Source: Folioceros fuciformis
Lineage: Eukaryota; Anthocerotophyta; Anthocerotopsida; Anthocerotales
Assembly: GCA_049999805.1 (NCBI GenBank)
Contig: JBNGIO010001638.1
Location: 1-36,843, forward strand
DNA: 36,843 bases
Direction of reading: 5' to 3'
In this document: one piece after another, positions 22,601 to 32,462 of the stretch
Numbering within the stretch: the stretch's first letter is position 1
Layout of the letters: the number at the start of each line of letters is the position of its first letter
Notes under the pieces: model-generated
Databases searched by the model: none
Told to the model about the DNA's origin: nothing
The model's input: only the letters and a program-made list of their open reading frames with translations
Translations under genes and position numbers: made by a program

Positions 22601-23620
22601 ATGGTTGTGGAGGCCATGGATGTGCTCATGTGGGTGGGTAAACCAGATGCCTTCACGTGGTTTTCCATTATATCATATGACAAGCAAGGGGAAACCAATG
22701 CGGCCATACAACTCTATTGTGACATGAATATGTGAGGAGTTAAGGCGGATGCTCACGTCTTTGTAGCTGCCCTTGCTGCCAACTTGGAATGTCATAAAAG
22801 TGCACTAAGAAGTGGTGCAGAGTGGCATTCTAGCTACTAGCTTGTTTGTTGGCAACTGCTTGGTGGACATGTATGCAAACTGTGGGCAACTGAAAGATGC
22901 ACGCCAGGCTTTTGACAACATGGCCACAGCGAAGTGGTGACATGGATTGCCCTGAAATCCGGGTATGTAAAATGTGGTGAACTGGAAGACGCACGCAAGG
23001 TTCTTGACAGATGAGCAGGAAGAATGTGACATGGACTGCCCTGATATCTGGGTATGCACAGCAAGGACGCAGCCACGAGGTGCTTTTTCTGTATGGACAA
23101 ATGGAGCAAGGGGGCCTGATTGTGGCTGACCTTATTACTTTTTCTTGCCTTCTCAAGGCCTGTGCAACCACTGATGCCTTACACAAGAGCAGGCAGCTGC
23201 ACTCACTAATTGGCGGAAGAGGACTGCTCCAGGAAGTGGTGTTAGGCAAAATGAATGCCTGGTGAACATGAAAGCAAAATGTGGTGAACTGGAGGAGACG
23301 CACCAGGTTATTGACAGCATGAACAAAAAAGGATGTGGTGACATGGACTACATTGCTATCTAGGTATGTACGGGAAGAGATGGGCCAGGAGGCTCTTGTT
23401 GTGTATGGACAAATTGAGGATTCTTACGTCGGGTACCAATGTTACTTTTGCGTGCCATGGGAAGGCCTGTGGAATCTCTGGTGCCTCACAGAAGGGCAGA
23501 GATTGTCAACAGGGTACTGCTGGATAATGTAGTGCTGGGCAACTGCGTAGTGTGAATGTCTGCAAAGAACTGGAAGATGCACGCCAGGTTTTCGATGCCA
23601 GCATCGACCGAACTTAGTAG
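22601..23620 (+). pseudogene. Decayed PPR (PLS-type) gene
   Basis: Successive plus-strand fragments in shifting frames show pentatricopeptide repeats: GKPDAFTWFSIISYDKQGE, LVDMYANCGQLKDARQAFDN, GYVKCGELEDARKVLD, NVTWTALISGYAQQGRSHE, FSCLLKACATTDALH, KCGELEETHQVIDSMNKKDV and TWTTLLSRYV. These are organelle RNA-editing/processing type repeats. In-frame stops (for example after CDMNM) and several frameshifts break the frame, and introns do not account for them. No DYW or E domain was seen at the end. It is a processed-looking or intronless relic, and cannot be translated as one protein. Confidence 0.85.
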
Positions 23621-23689
23621 CTGGCGAATACCAGGCCCCGTGAAGGGAGGATGTACAGAGCAGGAAACAGCAGCAAGGGGGTTGAGTAG

Positions 23690-24441
23690 TGCAAGCCCGT
23701 AGGAGGGGCACAAGGCAGGCACCAGAAGTTCAGCTTGAATTCTTTCATGTCTCTGCACATCTCCACCGATCCCACTACTGCTTGAAGTTGCTGAAGCCAT
23801 CAGGCCCTGCCTGCAGCGAATATCGCACAAATTTGACTCACCTGCGCGGATTGGATCAAGCAGCAGAGAAGATGACCTTGGGTTGCCCGCTCGTAATCTC
23901 CGCATAGCATAACCGCTACTGGACCTGTCAGCACCTTGGACAAGAAAACTAATTGATCCCACTAGCTGTGATATCAGACTGGTTAAAGAGGGCCGTGACG
24001 AAGTCCCATTGGAAGCGTGAGGTTGCCACATGTGACCTGAACTCCTTAAACGGCCGTGGCATCCAGTCATCTCTCTAGATTAACCCTGGATCTAGACTTC
24101 TAAGTGCTGGACTACAGAATCCTTGCACCTGTGAAGCCCAGATGTGGCAGACACTTGTAGCTGGGAGGCAGTATCCTAGAGTTGTAAATGAAGTCGGTTA
24201 CCCTTTGAAAACATTTCCAAGGGACCTGACATCTGAAAGGCAGTGTACACAAGTTTCAAGTTCGTGTCTGAATGGAATACAGGTCAGTCCTTCCATTGAT
24301 GAGCCCATGCCTCCGAATTGATACTCGCAGTCTGCGTTGTTTCAGAGAAAGTCTAAATTTCCAACCGTTTGCTTGCACATCCGATCCCCTGCCTTTTCCA
24401 GCGACTTTAGCAATGACGCCGGCAGCCTTAGATGTTGCCAT
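23690..24441 (-). pseudogene. GH3 pseudogene, tandem relic of the downstream GH3 gene
   Basis: Minus-strand DNA matches the intact GH3 gene nearby. The segment 24270-24441 corresponds to the start of exon 1 (MATSKAAGV at the start, then IRRHGLINGRTDL against LRRHGLNGRTDLESF). The segment 23700-24060 corresponds to the middle of exon 3, with shared stretches such as ACCTTGGACAAG and TCACCTGC beside GCGGATT. The end of exon 1, exon 2 (with the SSGTS motif) and the rest of exon 3 and exon 4 are missing or unrecognisable. Frameshifts and small indels are frequent. It lies about 2 kb from the intact copy in the same orientation, so a tandem duplication followed by decay is likely. Confidence 0.8.
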
Positions 24442-24560
24442 GCATCAGAGTTGAGCACTAATCCCTTCACAAATAATTGGTCTTGGGCAGCAGTATGCTG
24501 AATAGAGTGCAACAAAACAATTTATATATAGGTATTACTTCTTATGAGTATGTTGTGAAA

Positions 24561-24565
24561 GGGGG

Positions 24566-24611
<46 letters not shown>

Positions 24612-24633
24612 GGATCGAAACCCGGCGTCTCCA
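24561..24633 (+). tRNA. tRNA-Ala (anticodon UGC), nuclear type
   Basis: A 73-base cloverleaf folds completely: 7-bp acceptor stem (GGGGGTG with CGTCTCC, two G-U pairs), D arm GCTC-AATTGGTA-GAGC, anticodon arm CGCGC-TTTGCAT-GCGCG with TGC at 24594-24596, five-base variable loop, and T arm CCGGG-ATCGAAA-CCCGG. A at position 54 is normal for eukaryotic alanine tRNA. There is no encoded CCA tail and no intron. The G3-U70 pair, the identity element for alanyl-tRNA synthetase, is present. Both polymerase III promoter boxes lie within the gene. Confidence 0.96.
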
Positions 24634-24637
24634 TTTT
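24634..24637 (+). terminator. Polymerase III T-run terminator
   Basis: TTTT follows the discriminator base of the tRNA directly, the usual minimal polymerase III stop signal. Confidence 0.75.
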
Positions 24638-26244
24638 GAATTCCTTGTATACCGGACGAGGAGTTTTGTGTCCTGAACGCCAACACTTAAGCATTGTGAG
24701 CCTTACACATGGTGGCATACAAGGTGGCTTAGAGGACCTCCACAGCATGTATTACAATTTTTTTTCCATATAGAGGAATAGTGATAAGAGTCAAAAGATG
24801 CTCAATAATTTCTACATGTTTTCCCCACTATTCAAGTGTAGAAAAGTACAAGTGCTATAGAACATATCAAAGATAATGGAAAAAGATTAGTAGTTTTGGT
24901 AAGATTTACTCTTTAAGAGTGTTTAGAATAAGATATGAAGTCGATGGTAGAGGAAATGAAGAACCCATAAACCATCAACCCATGAACCCATAAACTTTGA
25001 CATTAACAAAGGAATTGAAGAAGTAGAATTAAAGCTAAGAAGAATGCTTCAAAAAATGGCCAAGAAGTCTTTTAGGCTTGATATTACAAGTTTGGAGCAT
25101 GCTATGTTGTTCAAAGTAAGTGAACTTAATGGGAGCAGTATGATGTGGTGGACTACGGTAGAGTGGTGTGCCCTAGGGTGTCACAATAGTGACACACCCA
25201 GCTAGATCAAGAGCTAGGGCACCCGGACAAGGTACTGGGTTCGAAATGCCATCTGTTCATCCGTCATTCGCCTTTGAGTCATTTGATTTCGTAATTGTTA
25301 ATCCACTATTATCCGATTATCTGTTAATTTCTAGTTATTAGGTTATTCGTTATTTACTGATATTTAGAATAATGGCTATTCAAATTGTTAGACTAGCAAT
25401 TGTGGAACTACCCACTAGGTAGGCAATGACGTAGGATCCCGTAACTGGAAATAGTTTAGGCAGATGAGTAGTTGGGTGCAACCTTCTTGGTCACCACTAG
25501 GTCAAGGAAGGAATCTTTGTACGCTCAAGTAGCCCAACTTGCTGTACCCCAACCTGTTGTACCTGCAATTTCGAGGTTGTGGCATATGTTAGATGGTATG
25601 TTAGAAGAGCAATATAAAAAGAGTACGGGGTTGATGGTATGTTAGAAGAGAAATATAAAAAGAGGACGGGTGGTGTAGAATTACTTGTCGGAATGGTACA
25701 GTGGATGTGGATGAAATATCGACATATGTGGTATGGTATACGGACATAGTGGACCTTGTGCAATTAAGGTTTTAGTGGTATGGCAAAGCAGAATGAGTTT
25801 AAGGTTTAGTAAAATGACATAATAGAATACGATTAGGGTTTACTGGCATGGCAGCTTATGATAGCACTATTTATGATAAAAAACTATTTATGGTAGGAAA
25901 TGCATAACACACGGTTAGTTGTGAAGTTTCAATGGTACCACGAGGTGTGTCACAACATGGAGCAAATTCAAAGTTGAATTTCACAATTCTTATAAGTATA
26001 ATATAAATTATTATGATTTTTATTATATTTGTTTTTTTAATAATTACGTCGTCGAAAGAGGTGCGATGCGTTCAAGCTCTTTGTTTGCTAATTCTCGATA
26101 CATAACTTCTTCTGACAATACGATCTGAACAGGTAGCCGTAACCTGCAGGCACCTGCGAGACTGGATGACGACTTCAGTCATCCAAAGATATTCAACTCA
26201 AGGACTTATGTATCTCCGGACTCCCAGTCAGTAGTTGTCGTGAA
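24638..26244. other. AT-rich intergenic DNA
   Basis: No gene was supported. A 70-codon frame near 24994-25205 has no ATG at its start and no family similarity. The sequence downstream of 25250 is AT-rich with many short repeats. Confidence 0.4.
25592..25671. repeat. Imperfect tandem duplication of about 41 bases
   Basis: Units 25592-25630 and 25633-25671 both begin GATGGTATGTTAGAAGAG and share AATATAAAAAGAG, differing at a few bases. Confidence 0.85.
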
Positions 26245-28429
26245 TCAACCCGTAAGCGCAGGATTGAGAATAGGGTGACAAGGATTTTGCTGGCTGCATG
26301 CTGTTTGCACTACGGCCGCCTCCAGGAATTGCAACGCGGGAGTACCTGCTTTCACGCATCTTGGAGTTTTGTATTGCCACGTTAATGATCCCGGCTTGGC
26401 CCCTGTCCGCTGGGCCAGCTTACGGAAGCTTCCAGTCTCCACAATGCGCAGTTCCAAAGGAGCGATTGTCCCGATATTCCGTCCTCTCCTGTACGGCTCA
26501 CTCAGTCCGGTTTCGATTGCTAGGCAGCATTTCTCCAGTTGAGCGATGCTCACAGCCTGCCCGTCTGGCCGGACGAGTTCCCAAAAAATAACGTAATGGC
26601 CAGGGATGGAGGCCACGGTTACCGCACTGCTGTAGTCAACCAGCTGGACATCTGGTGGGAGTTCCTGCTTGGCGGCAGCCATCAGCACGCGCATGAGCTC
26701 CAATTCCTCTGTTTTGTCCGTGCTGATGCTCAGAATCACGTTCTTCCTACCCAAGAACCTGACCACGGGGGTTGTGTGGTGATAACCGACGCATTGCACG
26801 ATGTCCCCAATCCGGTATCTCCACAAACCTGCGCCACAGGTCAAAGCAAACCCTTTGGTCACACTCTTCTCCAGCGGGGAAGAGATGACAAGATCGTTAG
26901 TCCAGCGGGGAAGAGATGACTAGGTAGTTAGCCGCACCATCTACTCACCAGCGAAATTGGTAACCACCAATTCGTACCGTCGTCCCTCCTTCACAGCTGC
27001 GAGATCAATCGGTTCGAGGAGGCTCGTCTCGGACTGCTCCTCATCCAGCTCAAGGAACTCAAAGTAAACAACGTCCGGGATTAACGCGTAGGTAACCTCC
27101 CTTGGAGGCACATTGAGATGGACATTGAGCCCCAGGTAGGCTTCTGATGCACCGTAAACTTGCGACCAAATTTGGATGCGACCACCAGTGAGGAACTCTA
27201 CGTGGTCGACATACTGCTCCATGGAGCCAGTGGTAATGCAAGTCACCACCTGCACATTTGGCCAGAGTCGAGGTAAAATGCCCTTCCAGGAATCCTTACC
27301 GCATTCCTTTCTGATAGAGGTAGCCACATCCTTGTCAACGCTGACCAGCAGCTTAGACACGGATTCACGGAGGGCAGCATCTGTGATACGGCTGCTCAGC
27401 TTGCCTTGTTCTATGTCACTGCATATCTCCTCCCACCACTCCTTGAGGTTGCCGAAGACGTTGGCCAGACCAGAAGCAAATGCCACAGTTATTTCAGTCA
27501 CCTGCCCAGAGCGGATTAAGCCGCAGACAAGATGGCAGTAGGTTGCCTGTTCGTAGTCGTCGCACAGGATAGCCGCTAGTGGACTTGTCACGACCTTGGA
27601 CAAGTCTGCATCCGTTGGTAATTTGCTAAATCTCTTCTTGAGAAGGGAAGTTATCACTGTCCCCACTGTCAGCCCACCTGGACTCGTTGATACGGTGCCT
27701 AGGGAAAATAACACCAGAGTCCAGCCCGACTCCTTGGCTTCGAGTTCTCGACCTGCTTGTCTGAGCCACATTTGAAATAGGATGTGAGGTAAGCTCACGG
27801 GATCCTTCATTCCTCTTCTTACAAATTGATGCTCGCAACCAAGATGCAAACACTTAACGTAGCCAGCTAACCCTGCGCCGGGGTCGCAATTGCTAGCTAG
27901 CCAGCCCTAGAATGCGTAGCCATGACCGAGATATGACCAGGAACAAGATTGCAAGGTTCAGTGTCACAGCTTACTGCTCAACAACTTCTTGGTAGGAAAA
28001 GAATCGCGCGATGGCCTCGAGCTGCGACGCTGTAACCGGGAAGACCTTGCGCTTGCCTGCGGATGTTCCCGAGCTGCTCACCAGGAAAAGAGTATCGTTA
28101 CTTCAGGCACGGATGGAAAGAAAACCACGGACAACTTGAAAAATTGATGTTCGTCACCTGACGAAAAATTCAGTCGTATCCTCAGAACACAGAATGCGAG
28201 CAGTGTGATCTTCCATCAGCCGGTCAATGTCCTCAGACACCGCATCGTAATCGATCACCGGAATGCAGGAGCGGAAGGACTCCAAGTCGGTTCTGCCATT
28301 GAGCCCGTGCCTTCGGAGGTATTCGCAGTCCGCGTTCTTGCGGAGCAAATTCTCCAGGAGCTTACTTTGCACTTCCCTGGCGTTCTCCACCGAAAGCTGC
28401 AACGATGCGGCAACAGCAGAAGGCGCCAT
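26245..28429 (-). CDS. GH3 acyl-acid-amido synthetase, four exons
   Basis: Exons in coding order are 28429-28158, 28073-27975, 27817-26949 and 26828-26245, giving 607 residues, normal for the family. GH3 enzymes adenylate an acyl acid such as auxin or jasmonate and join it to an amino acid, tuning hormone levels in the cytosol. Visible ATP/AMP motifs: SSGTSAGKRK at the exon 1/2 join, VYGASEAYLGLN, and WRYRIGDIVQCVGYH. RKNVILSISTDKTEE and SIPGHYVIFWEL also match. The substrate subgroup cannot be fixed from sequence alone. The acceptor of exon 2 is a tandem GAGCAG, so one Ser may be optional. The start of exon 3 is less certain (27817 or 27814). A decayed copy lies downstream at 23.7-24.4 kb. 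Confidence 0.94.
26871..26920. repeat. Direct repeat of 19 bases within GH3 intron 3
   Basis: CCAGCGGGGAAGAGATGAC occurs at 26871-26889 and again at 26902-26920. It is a small recent duplication inside the intron, between the exon 3 donor and exon 4 acceptor. Confidence 0.85.
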
Positions 28430-29112
28430 GTTCCACAGCTCTCAGCTCCGTTAGAGGCTGGATGCTTACGACGCTGCACAGCCTCAGCCTCAGCCCCCCC
28501 TCAGCCTTACCCACATTCCACCTTCCCCACGTACTCCAGGTTCCTGCCTTTGCAACAGAATGCCAGAGCTGGACAGCGTGATTGAGAGCATGCAAGTTCT
28601 TCCAGTCGGCGAGAATACTTGACCACAATGTTCCTTACGATTAAAAAAGTCTTATATATCTGCTCCACGATACCTCGGATCGTTCCGAATTATGAAAGCG
28701 GAACCTTGTGGTCCGCGCCACTGCCATATGCGCCGGACCAGAACAGTCTGACGACATCTGTTAGGCACTTCGTACACGTTTGTCGGACGTATCGTCCTCA
28801 TGTCTTCCTCCGAAGCCACGGCATTCTTACCTTTACAGAATCGACGTCACCCAAAGCGAAGCGCGCTTCAAGAACAAAAAGCAGGCACCTCGGTCCACAT
28901 GTTCCAGAGACTGGAGGGCAAACGGCTGCAATTTCTACCTGTTGCCATTGCCGAATTCAATCCCGAGTCCCGAGTCCCCTGTCCTCTTGTCGCAAAAGTT
29001 CTGGATTAGCTGAGCGAATGGCAGCAGCCTGGAGGGCAGCTGAGCTGAGCTGCGCAGCTTCCTGGTCATAACCGTGGTGCGAATCCAGACGGTAAGCAGC
29101 CACTTCAGAAGA
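28430..29112. promoter_or_regulatory. Intergenic region between divergent GH3 and lipocalin genes
   Basis: 683 bases separate the two start codons. It must contain both promoters. No TGTCTC auxin-response element was noticed on either strand. No gene was found within it. Confidence 0.4.
28652..28659 (-). promoter_or_regulatory. TATA box of the GH3 gene
   Basis: TATATAAG on the minus strand, a near-perfect TATA box, lies about 225 bases upstream of the GH3 start codon. This predicts a 5' UTR of roughly 190 bases. Confidence 0.65.
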
Positions 29113-30591
29113 ATGACGATGACCCTACCTGCTTGGCTGCTTGCAATCCTAGCATCCCTGGCGTTGCTGGGCGCACCTGGGGAAGGCTACGTCGCCTCCA
29201 ACTGCTCGGCCTCATTCACAGCCGCTACGTGCCCGAAACCCCCGACAGTGCGGGGCTTCGATCTCTCTGCTTACGTCGGGAAATGGTACGACATCGGCAG
29301 CACAGCCAGGTTCAAGCTGCGCACCGAGTCCGGCTTGGTCTGCATCTTCGCCAACTACACCCTGGCCGAGGCCCCGACGCCCACCCAGGGCGCCAATGTC
29401 ACCGTCGTCAATTCCGGCTTTCAGGTGGAGCATTTTCGATTTCCAAGCGTCTCATAGGTGAAATTGCAACGAGCCGGCAAACGGGCTTCTGTCTTTCGGC
29501 TTCAGTGGCCAGCATGCCGATTGACGACATGAAGTGGGTGATCTCGTGCAGGTGTTAGGCCCGATAGCTTCTCGGGGAGTGGCGTTGATCCAGGCCAGCC
29601 TGCAGGACATCTGTTCTGCAGCCCGCGCTTTGTGCTCCGCGGTTGGCCCGGTCGGGCCCATCTCCAGCGCCGTTGCACAGGTGCAAAAGTTGAGTGCAGA
29701 CCTTGCCGGGCCGGGCGCCCAGACTCTTGCTTCCGCGGTTGCTCACATTTCCGAGGCGCTGGGGTCTTTGCTAGACCTGGTGAGTCCCCTGTCGGAGAAG
29801 GTGAAGGCAGCGACCATCCAGGCCGTGGCGCTGAGCCAAGCAAATGGGAGCAAGTCCGGGAGCTTGAAAGACTTCTCAGCCATTGCTAAGGGGTTGGAAA
29901 CTGGAGTGTTCCGCTCTCTGAAGACTGTGGGGAAGATCTCACATGCCCGAGGGCAGATTATCTCGGTACGCCGCGGCTCCTCTTCTCGAACTGCGTTGGA
30001 GAAGTTGTGAGTGGTCTTGTCACATGTCATTCAATTTGACTTGGGGTGGTGCGGCAGGTCGCCAACAAGCTGCTGGCTGGCTCTCCGAGCAACGCGCAAG
30101 CAGCCTTCTTGCTAACCCTCGCCGGGACCCAGATCTGGGCTGAGGAAGAGGCCATCAGTTTGCAGAACGTGGAGATTGCGTTGGGGAGCCAGAAGCTCCT
30201 GGAAGTTGCCGAGGACCTGGTGGCACCGGACAATTCCAGCCCATCGCAGCGCTCCTCCCTCACTGGATTTGCAGAGCAGAGCGCCTCGGATCCCGCCAAG
30301 CTCGACGTCTCCTTTCCCATCCCTGGACTGCCGCTGAAGTCAGGACCGTACTGGGTTGTGGCTATCACCGGTGAGGCAAGCCAGGGTTACGAGGCTGCCG
30401 TCGTCTTTTCGTGCTCCCAGTTGTCCCAAGGGGAGGTAGACACCGACCTCTTCATCTTGTCCAGAACCCCGACATTGTCCCCAGATGTAACCAACTCCCT
30501 GTTAGCAAAGGCAGAGGAATTTGGATTCAGCTTCAGCTGCGACAATCCTTTTCTTCTCACCGTACAGGATCATCCAAATTGCCAAAACTGA
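29113..30591 (+). CDS. Secreted lipocalin interrupted by a large probably helical insertion, three exons
   Basis: Exons are 29113-29424, 29552-29965 and 30058-30591, giving 419 residues with phase 0 GT-AG introns. Residues 1-25 are a signal peptide. The lipocalin signature lies at 54-66 (YVGKWYDIGSTAR), followed by strands up to VVNSGFQ (98-104). The fold resumes near residue 311 (LTGFAEQSA, KLDVSF, GPYWVVAI, DLFILSRTPTLS). This is the apolipoprotein D/bacterial-lipocalin order. Ordinary members have about 20 residues between these parts; here there are about 205, rich in Ala, Ser, Leu and Val and predicted to be helical. Exon 2 is wholly inside the insertion. Cysteines at 31 and 40 and in FSCS/FSCD suggest disulfides outside the cytosol. 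Lipocalins bind small hydrophobic ligands; the ligand is unknown. It is not one of the usual plant TIL, CHL, VDE or ZEP types by layout. Confidence 0.85.
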
Positions 30592-30717
30592 CTCCAGTTG
30601 AAGGAGGGCACCTATGCACCGATCTCATGCGTCACAGCCACGCTGTCCTATCTTCGGACAACCAGGTTTCTATCAACACACCCCTCGGGTCTTGAGCATC
30701 GACTTGGTTTTCCTGGA
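30592..30717. other. Probable 3' UTR of the lipocalin gene
   Basis: No coding signal was seen. A polyadenylation site could not be fixed. Confidence 0.3.
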
Positions 30718-31396
30718 TTAAGTAAATTTGCTCTTCCACGACTTTTGGCAGACCTCTCCTCCACTGCTAACGAAGAGTGGACTCACCTTGAACACCAGGT
30801 GATGACAGCAGCAGTCTGAGGAGTAGTAACAGCCTGAGGCCGGTACCTCGCATTTCTCGAGGCACATCCCCGAGAGAGAGCTCGGGATTCCATGCAACAC
30901 TCTGTTAGAATACTGAAAGCTGCTGCCACACTTGTCATATATGCTTACCAAACTCCTGCAGATAAACATTCGAGCTTCAGGGTCTCTGAAAATCAGCTGG
31001 TTCTCCTCGTTAATTTCAAGGCTGGGGATCCTACATTTTACTTCCACATGCACGCTGTAGGGACTGTCACAACACTCGGCCCTTGCGTTCTCCTTGTAGA
31101 GATGAAAGCGCTCCGTGGCCTCTTGCCCAGAAAGGAGTACAGAGATATCATGATTTATTCCACACTCCTCCTATCGTGGAGACAATTCAGCCTCATCGCC
31201 TCCTTCGGTTGGGTTGGCCAATGGCATACGCCTTTGGCACGGACACAAATGTGACAGGCTCGGGTACACACCAAGGACTTCTTGGGAAGTACCCTGGAAT
31301 CGTAGCATTCCACGTCACCCCATCCTTTTTGTGAAAGACCGTCAGAGGACCCTCTCGGCTTGCTTCTTCTTCAAAGTTGCCACGCTTTGCATACAT
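30718..31396 (-). pseudogene. Second PPR gene relic, opposite strand
   Basis: Minus-strand fragments in coding order resemble PPR repeats: MYAKRGNFEEEAS, KKDGVTWNATIPGYF, EPVTFVSVPKAYA, then FICRSLVSIYDKCGSS and NRVLHGIPSS. These follow the usual order of a PPR block (MYAKCG, VTWN-IAGY, PVTFVSVLKA, LVSMYGKCG). The frame is broken between the fragments by stops. No complete domain survives. Confidence 0.65.
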
Positions 31397-31512
31397 GGCA
31401 CGGGCTCGATGCCTACGACTCTTACTGGTTCTTTAAACACCTCTAGGCTCGATCCTCATCTCGGTGCCGAATACAAGGGACAATCAAGCCAGCATCTCTC
31501 CAGGACCTACAA

Positions 31513-31670
31513 CGCATTGCCAAGAGGATTCAACTGACTAGCATTCCTCCTACAGAATGGGGGATGCAACTAATTGGCATTCCTTGCACAAGGAGATTCG
31601 AGCTAGCATTGCTTGCACAAGGAGATTCGAGCTAGCATTGCTTGCACACGGGGATTCCAGCTAGCATTCC
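31513..31670. repeat. Degenerate 29-base tandem array
   Basis: GCATT-starting units begin at 31577, 31606, 31635 and 31664, exactly 29 bases apart, each reading on to TTGCACAAGGAGATTCGAGC-type sequence. Two diverged units begin at 31513 and 31541. The inner units are nearly identical, so expansion is recent. Confidence 0.88.
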
Positions 31671-31714
31671 TCGTAGTAGCTAACGAGGAGGCTAGCGCAG
31701 CGACCGCAGCCAGC

Positions 31715-31764
31715 CTGCACCCAGTAATGAGTTGTCCTCCTGCACCCAATAATGAGTTGTCCTA
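31715..31764. repeat. Tandem pair of a 25-base unit
   Basis: CTGCACCCAGTAATGAGTTG and CTGCACCCAATAATGAGTTG start at 31715 and 31740, each followed by TCCT. One base differs in the shared part. Confidence 0.88.
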
Positions 31765-31857
31765 AAAACTACAAGCATGCTAAGCTCAGAGTTGATGCAG
31801 TGAGTTCCACGACATCACTGACGAGAACCAGTTGGAGGCAGCCGGTCGCAGATGCAT

Positions 31858-32462
31858 TCAGCATCCACAGCCACCGTAATAGACGAAATTAGTGAAGTTG
31901 AAGACGGCTGTGAAGTTTACAATCTTGACGACGGAGAATTGAGCCCAGCCTCGAGCGAGCCGGAAGTCCCCGCTGCCTCCCACGATGGGGATCTCCCGTA
32001 CCTCGGAATGAGTGTAGTCGTGGCCGCGGTACGATTGCGTACTGTCGGAAGTGAATCCGCTCTGGCTGTTGAAAACGACAGTGAAGACTAACTCCAAAGT
32101 TTAGACTAACCTAACTCCAAAGTGAAGACTAACACCAGGCCATCCCACACGTAGAGCCCTTTGGCCCTGCCAATGGTGGTTGAACTCGGGTCGTCTGACG
32201 TTGTCAATGAGTCGTCCATCACCACTAAGCCGCCCAGAAGAGGTTAGCCTTCTGCCGGAAATTCCTCGGGGATGCCTTGCAAAGGAGGCACCACGAAAAA
32301 GGCCGTAGCTGAAGCATCCGGCGCCAGAAGACCATCGTGCATGAAGTAGCTGAATACTACGGATTTCTCTTGTTCCACATCGTGGTTTGCCGACTGCACC
32401 CCGGATCCGCTCAGTGACACGAGGACTTGAAGGGAAAAAAGGGACGGAATGAAAGCTGCCAT
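31858..32462 (-). pseudogene. Dirigent-protein pseudogene
   Basis: An ATG at 32462 starts a signal-peptide-like segment (MAAFIPSLFSLQVLV). Dirigent motifs follow in the right order: FSYFMHDGLLAPDASATAF, then LVVMDDSLTT with SSTTIGRAKGLYV, and in another frame EVREIPIVGGSGDFRLARG with the C-terminal beta strand FTAVFNFTNFVYY. Dirigent proteins steer phenoxy-radical coupling in the cell wall. Two lesions break the gene. A TAA at 32246-32244 falls in frame between the second and third motif groups. A local duplication of about 41 bases around 32085-32135 adds stops and shifts the frame before the C-terminal third. Without them the length would fit the family (about 185). A plus-strand open frame at 31852-32091 is only its antisense. 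Confidence 0.85.
32085..32135. repeat. Local duplication inside the dirigent pseudogene
   Basis: AACTCCAAAGT occurs twice and GAAGACTAAC occurs on both sides of it within about 50 bases. On the minus strand the duplicated TTAGTCTTCACT ends flank an insert of about 41 bases that shifts the reading frame. Confidence 0.75.

Noticed and set aside
24561-24633. Organelle-derived origin of the tRNA-Ala
   Set aside because: A54 in the T loop, the variable loop and the polymerase III T-run right after the gene fit a nuclear gene.
24994-25205. 70-codon Lys-rich frame in AT-rich DNA
   Set aside because: No ATG at its start, no homologue recognised, and composition is that of the surrounding intergenic DNA.
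31513-31670. CRISPR-like array
   Set aside because: Units are directly adjacent without unique spacers, in a plant genome; it is an ordinary tandem repeat.
31852-32091. Acidic plus-strand ORF with a DLPYLGM stretch resembling a FAR1-type start
   Set aside because: It is exactly antisense to the C-terminal third of the dirigent relic (EVREIPIVGGSGDFRLARG on the other strand), which explains its openness; the similarity after GM fails.
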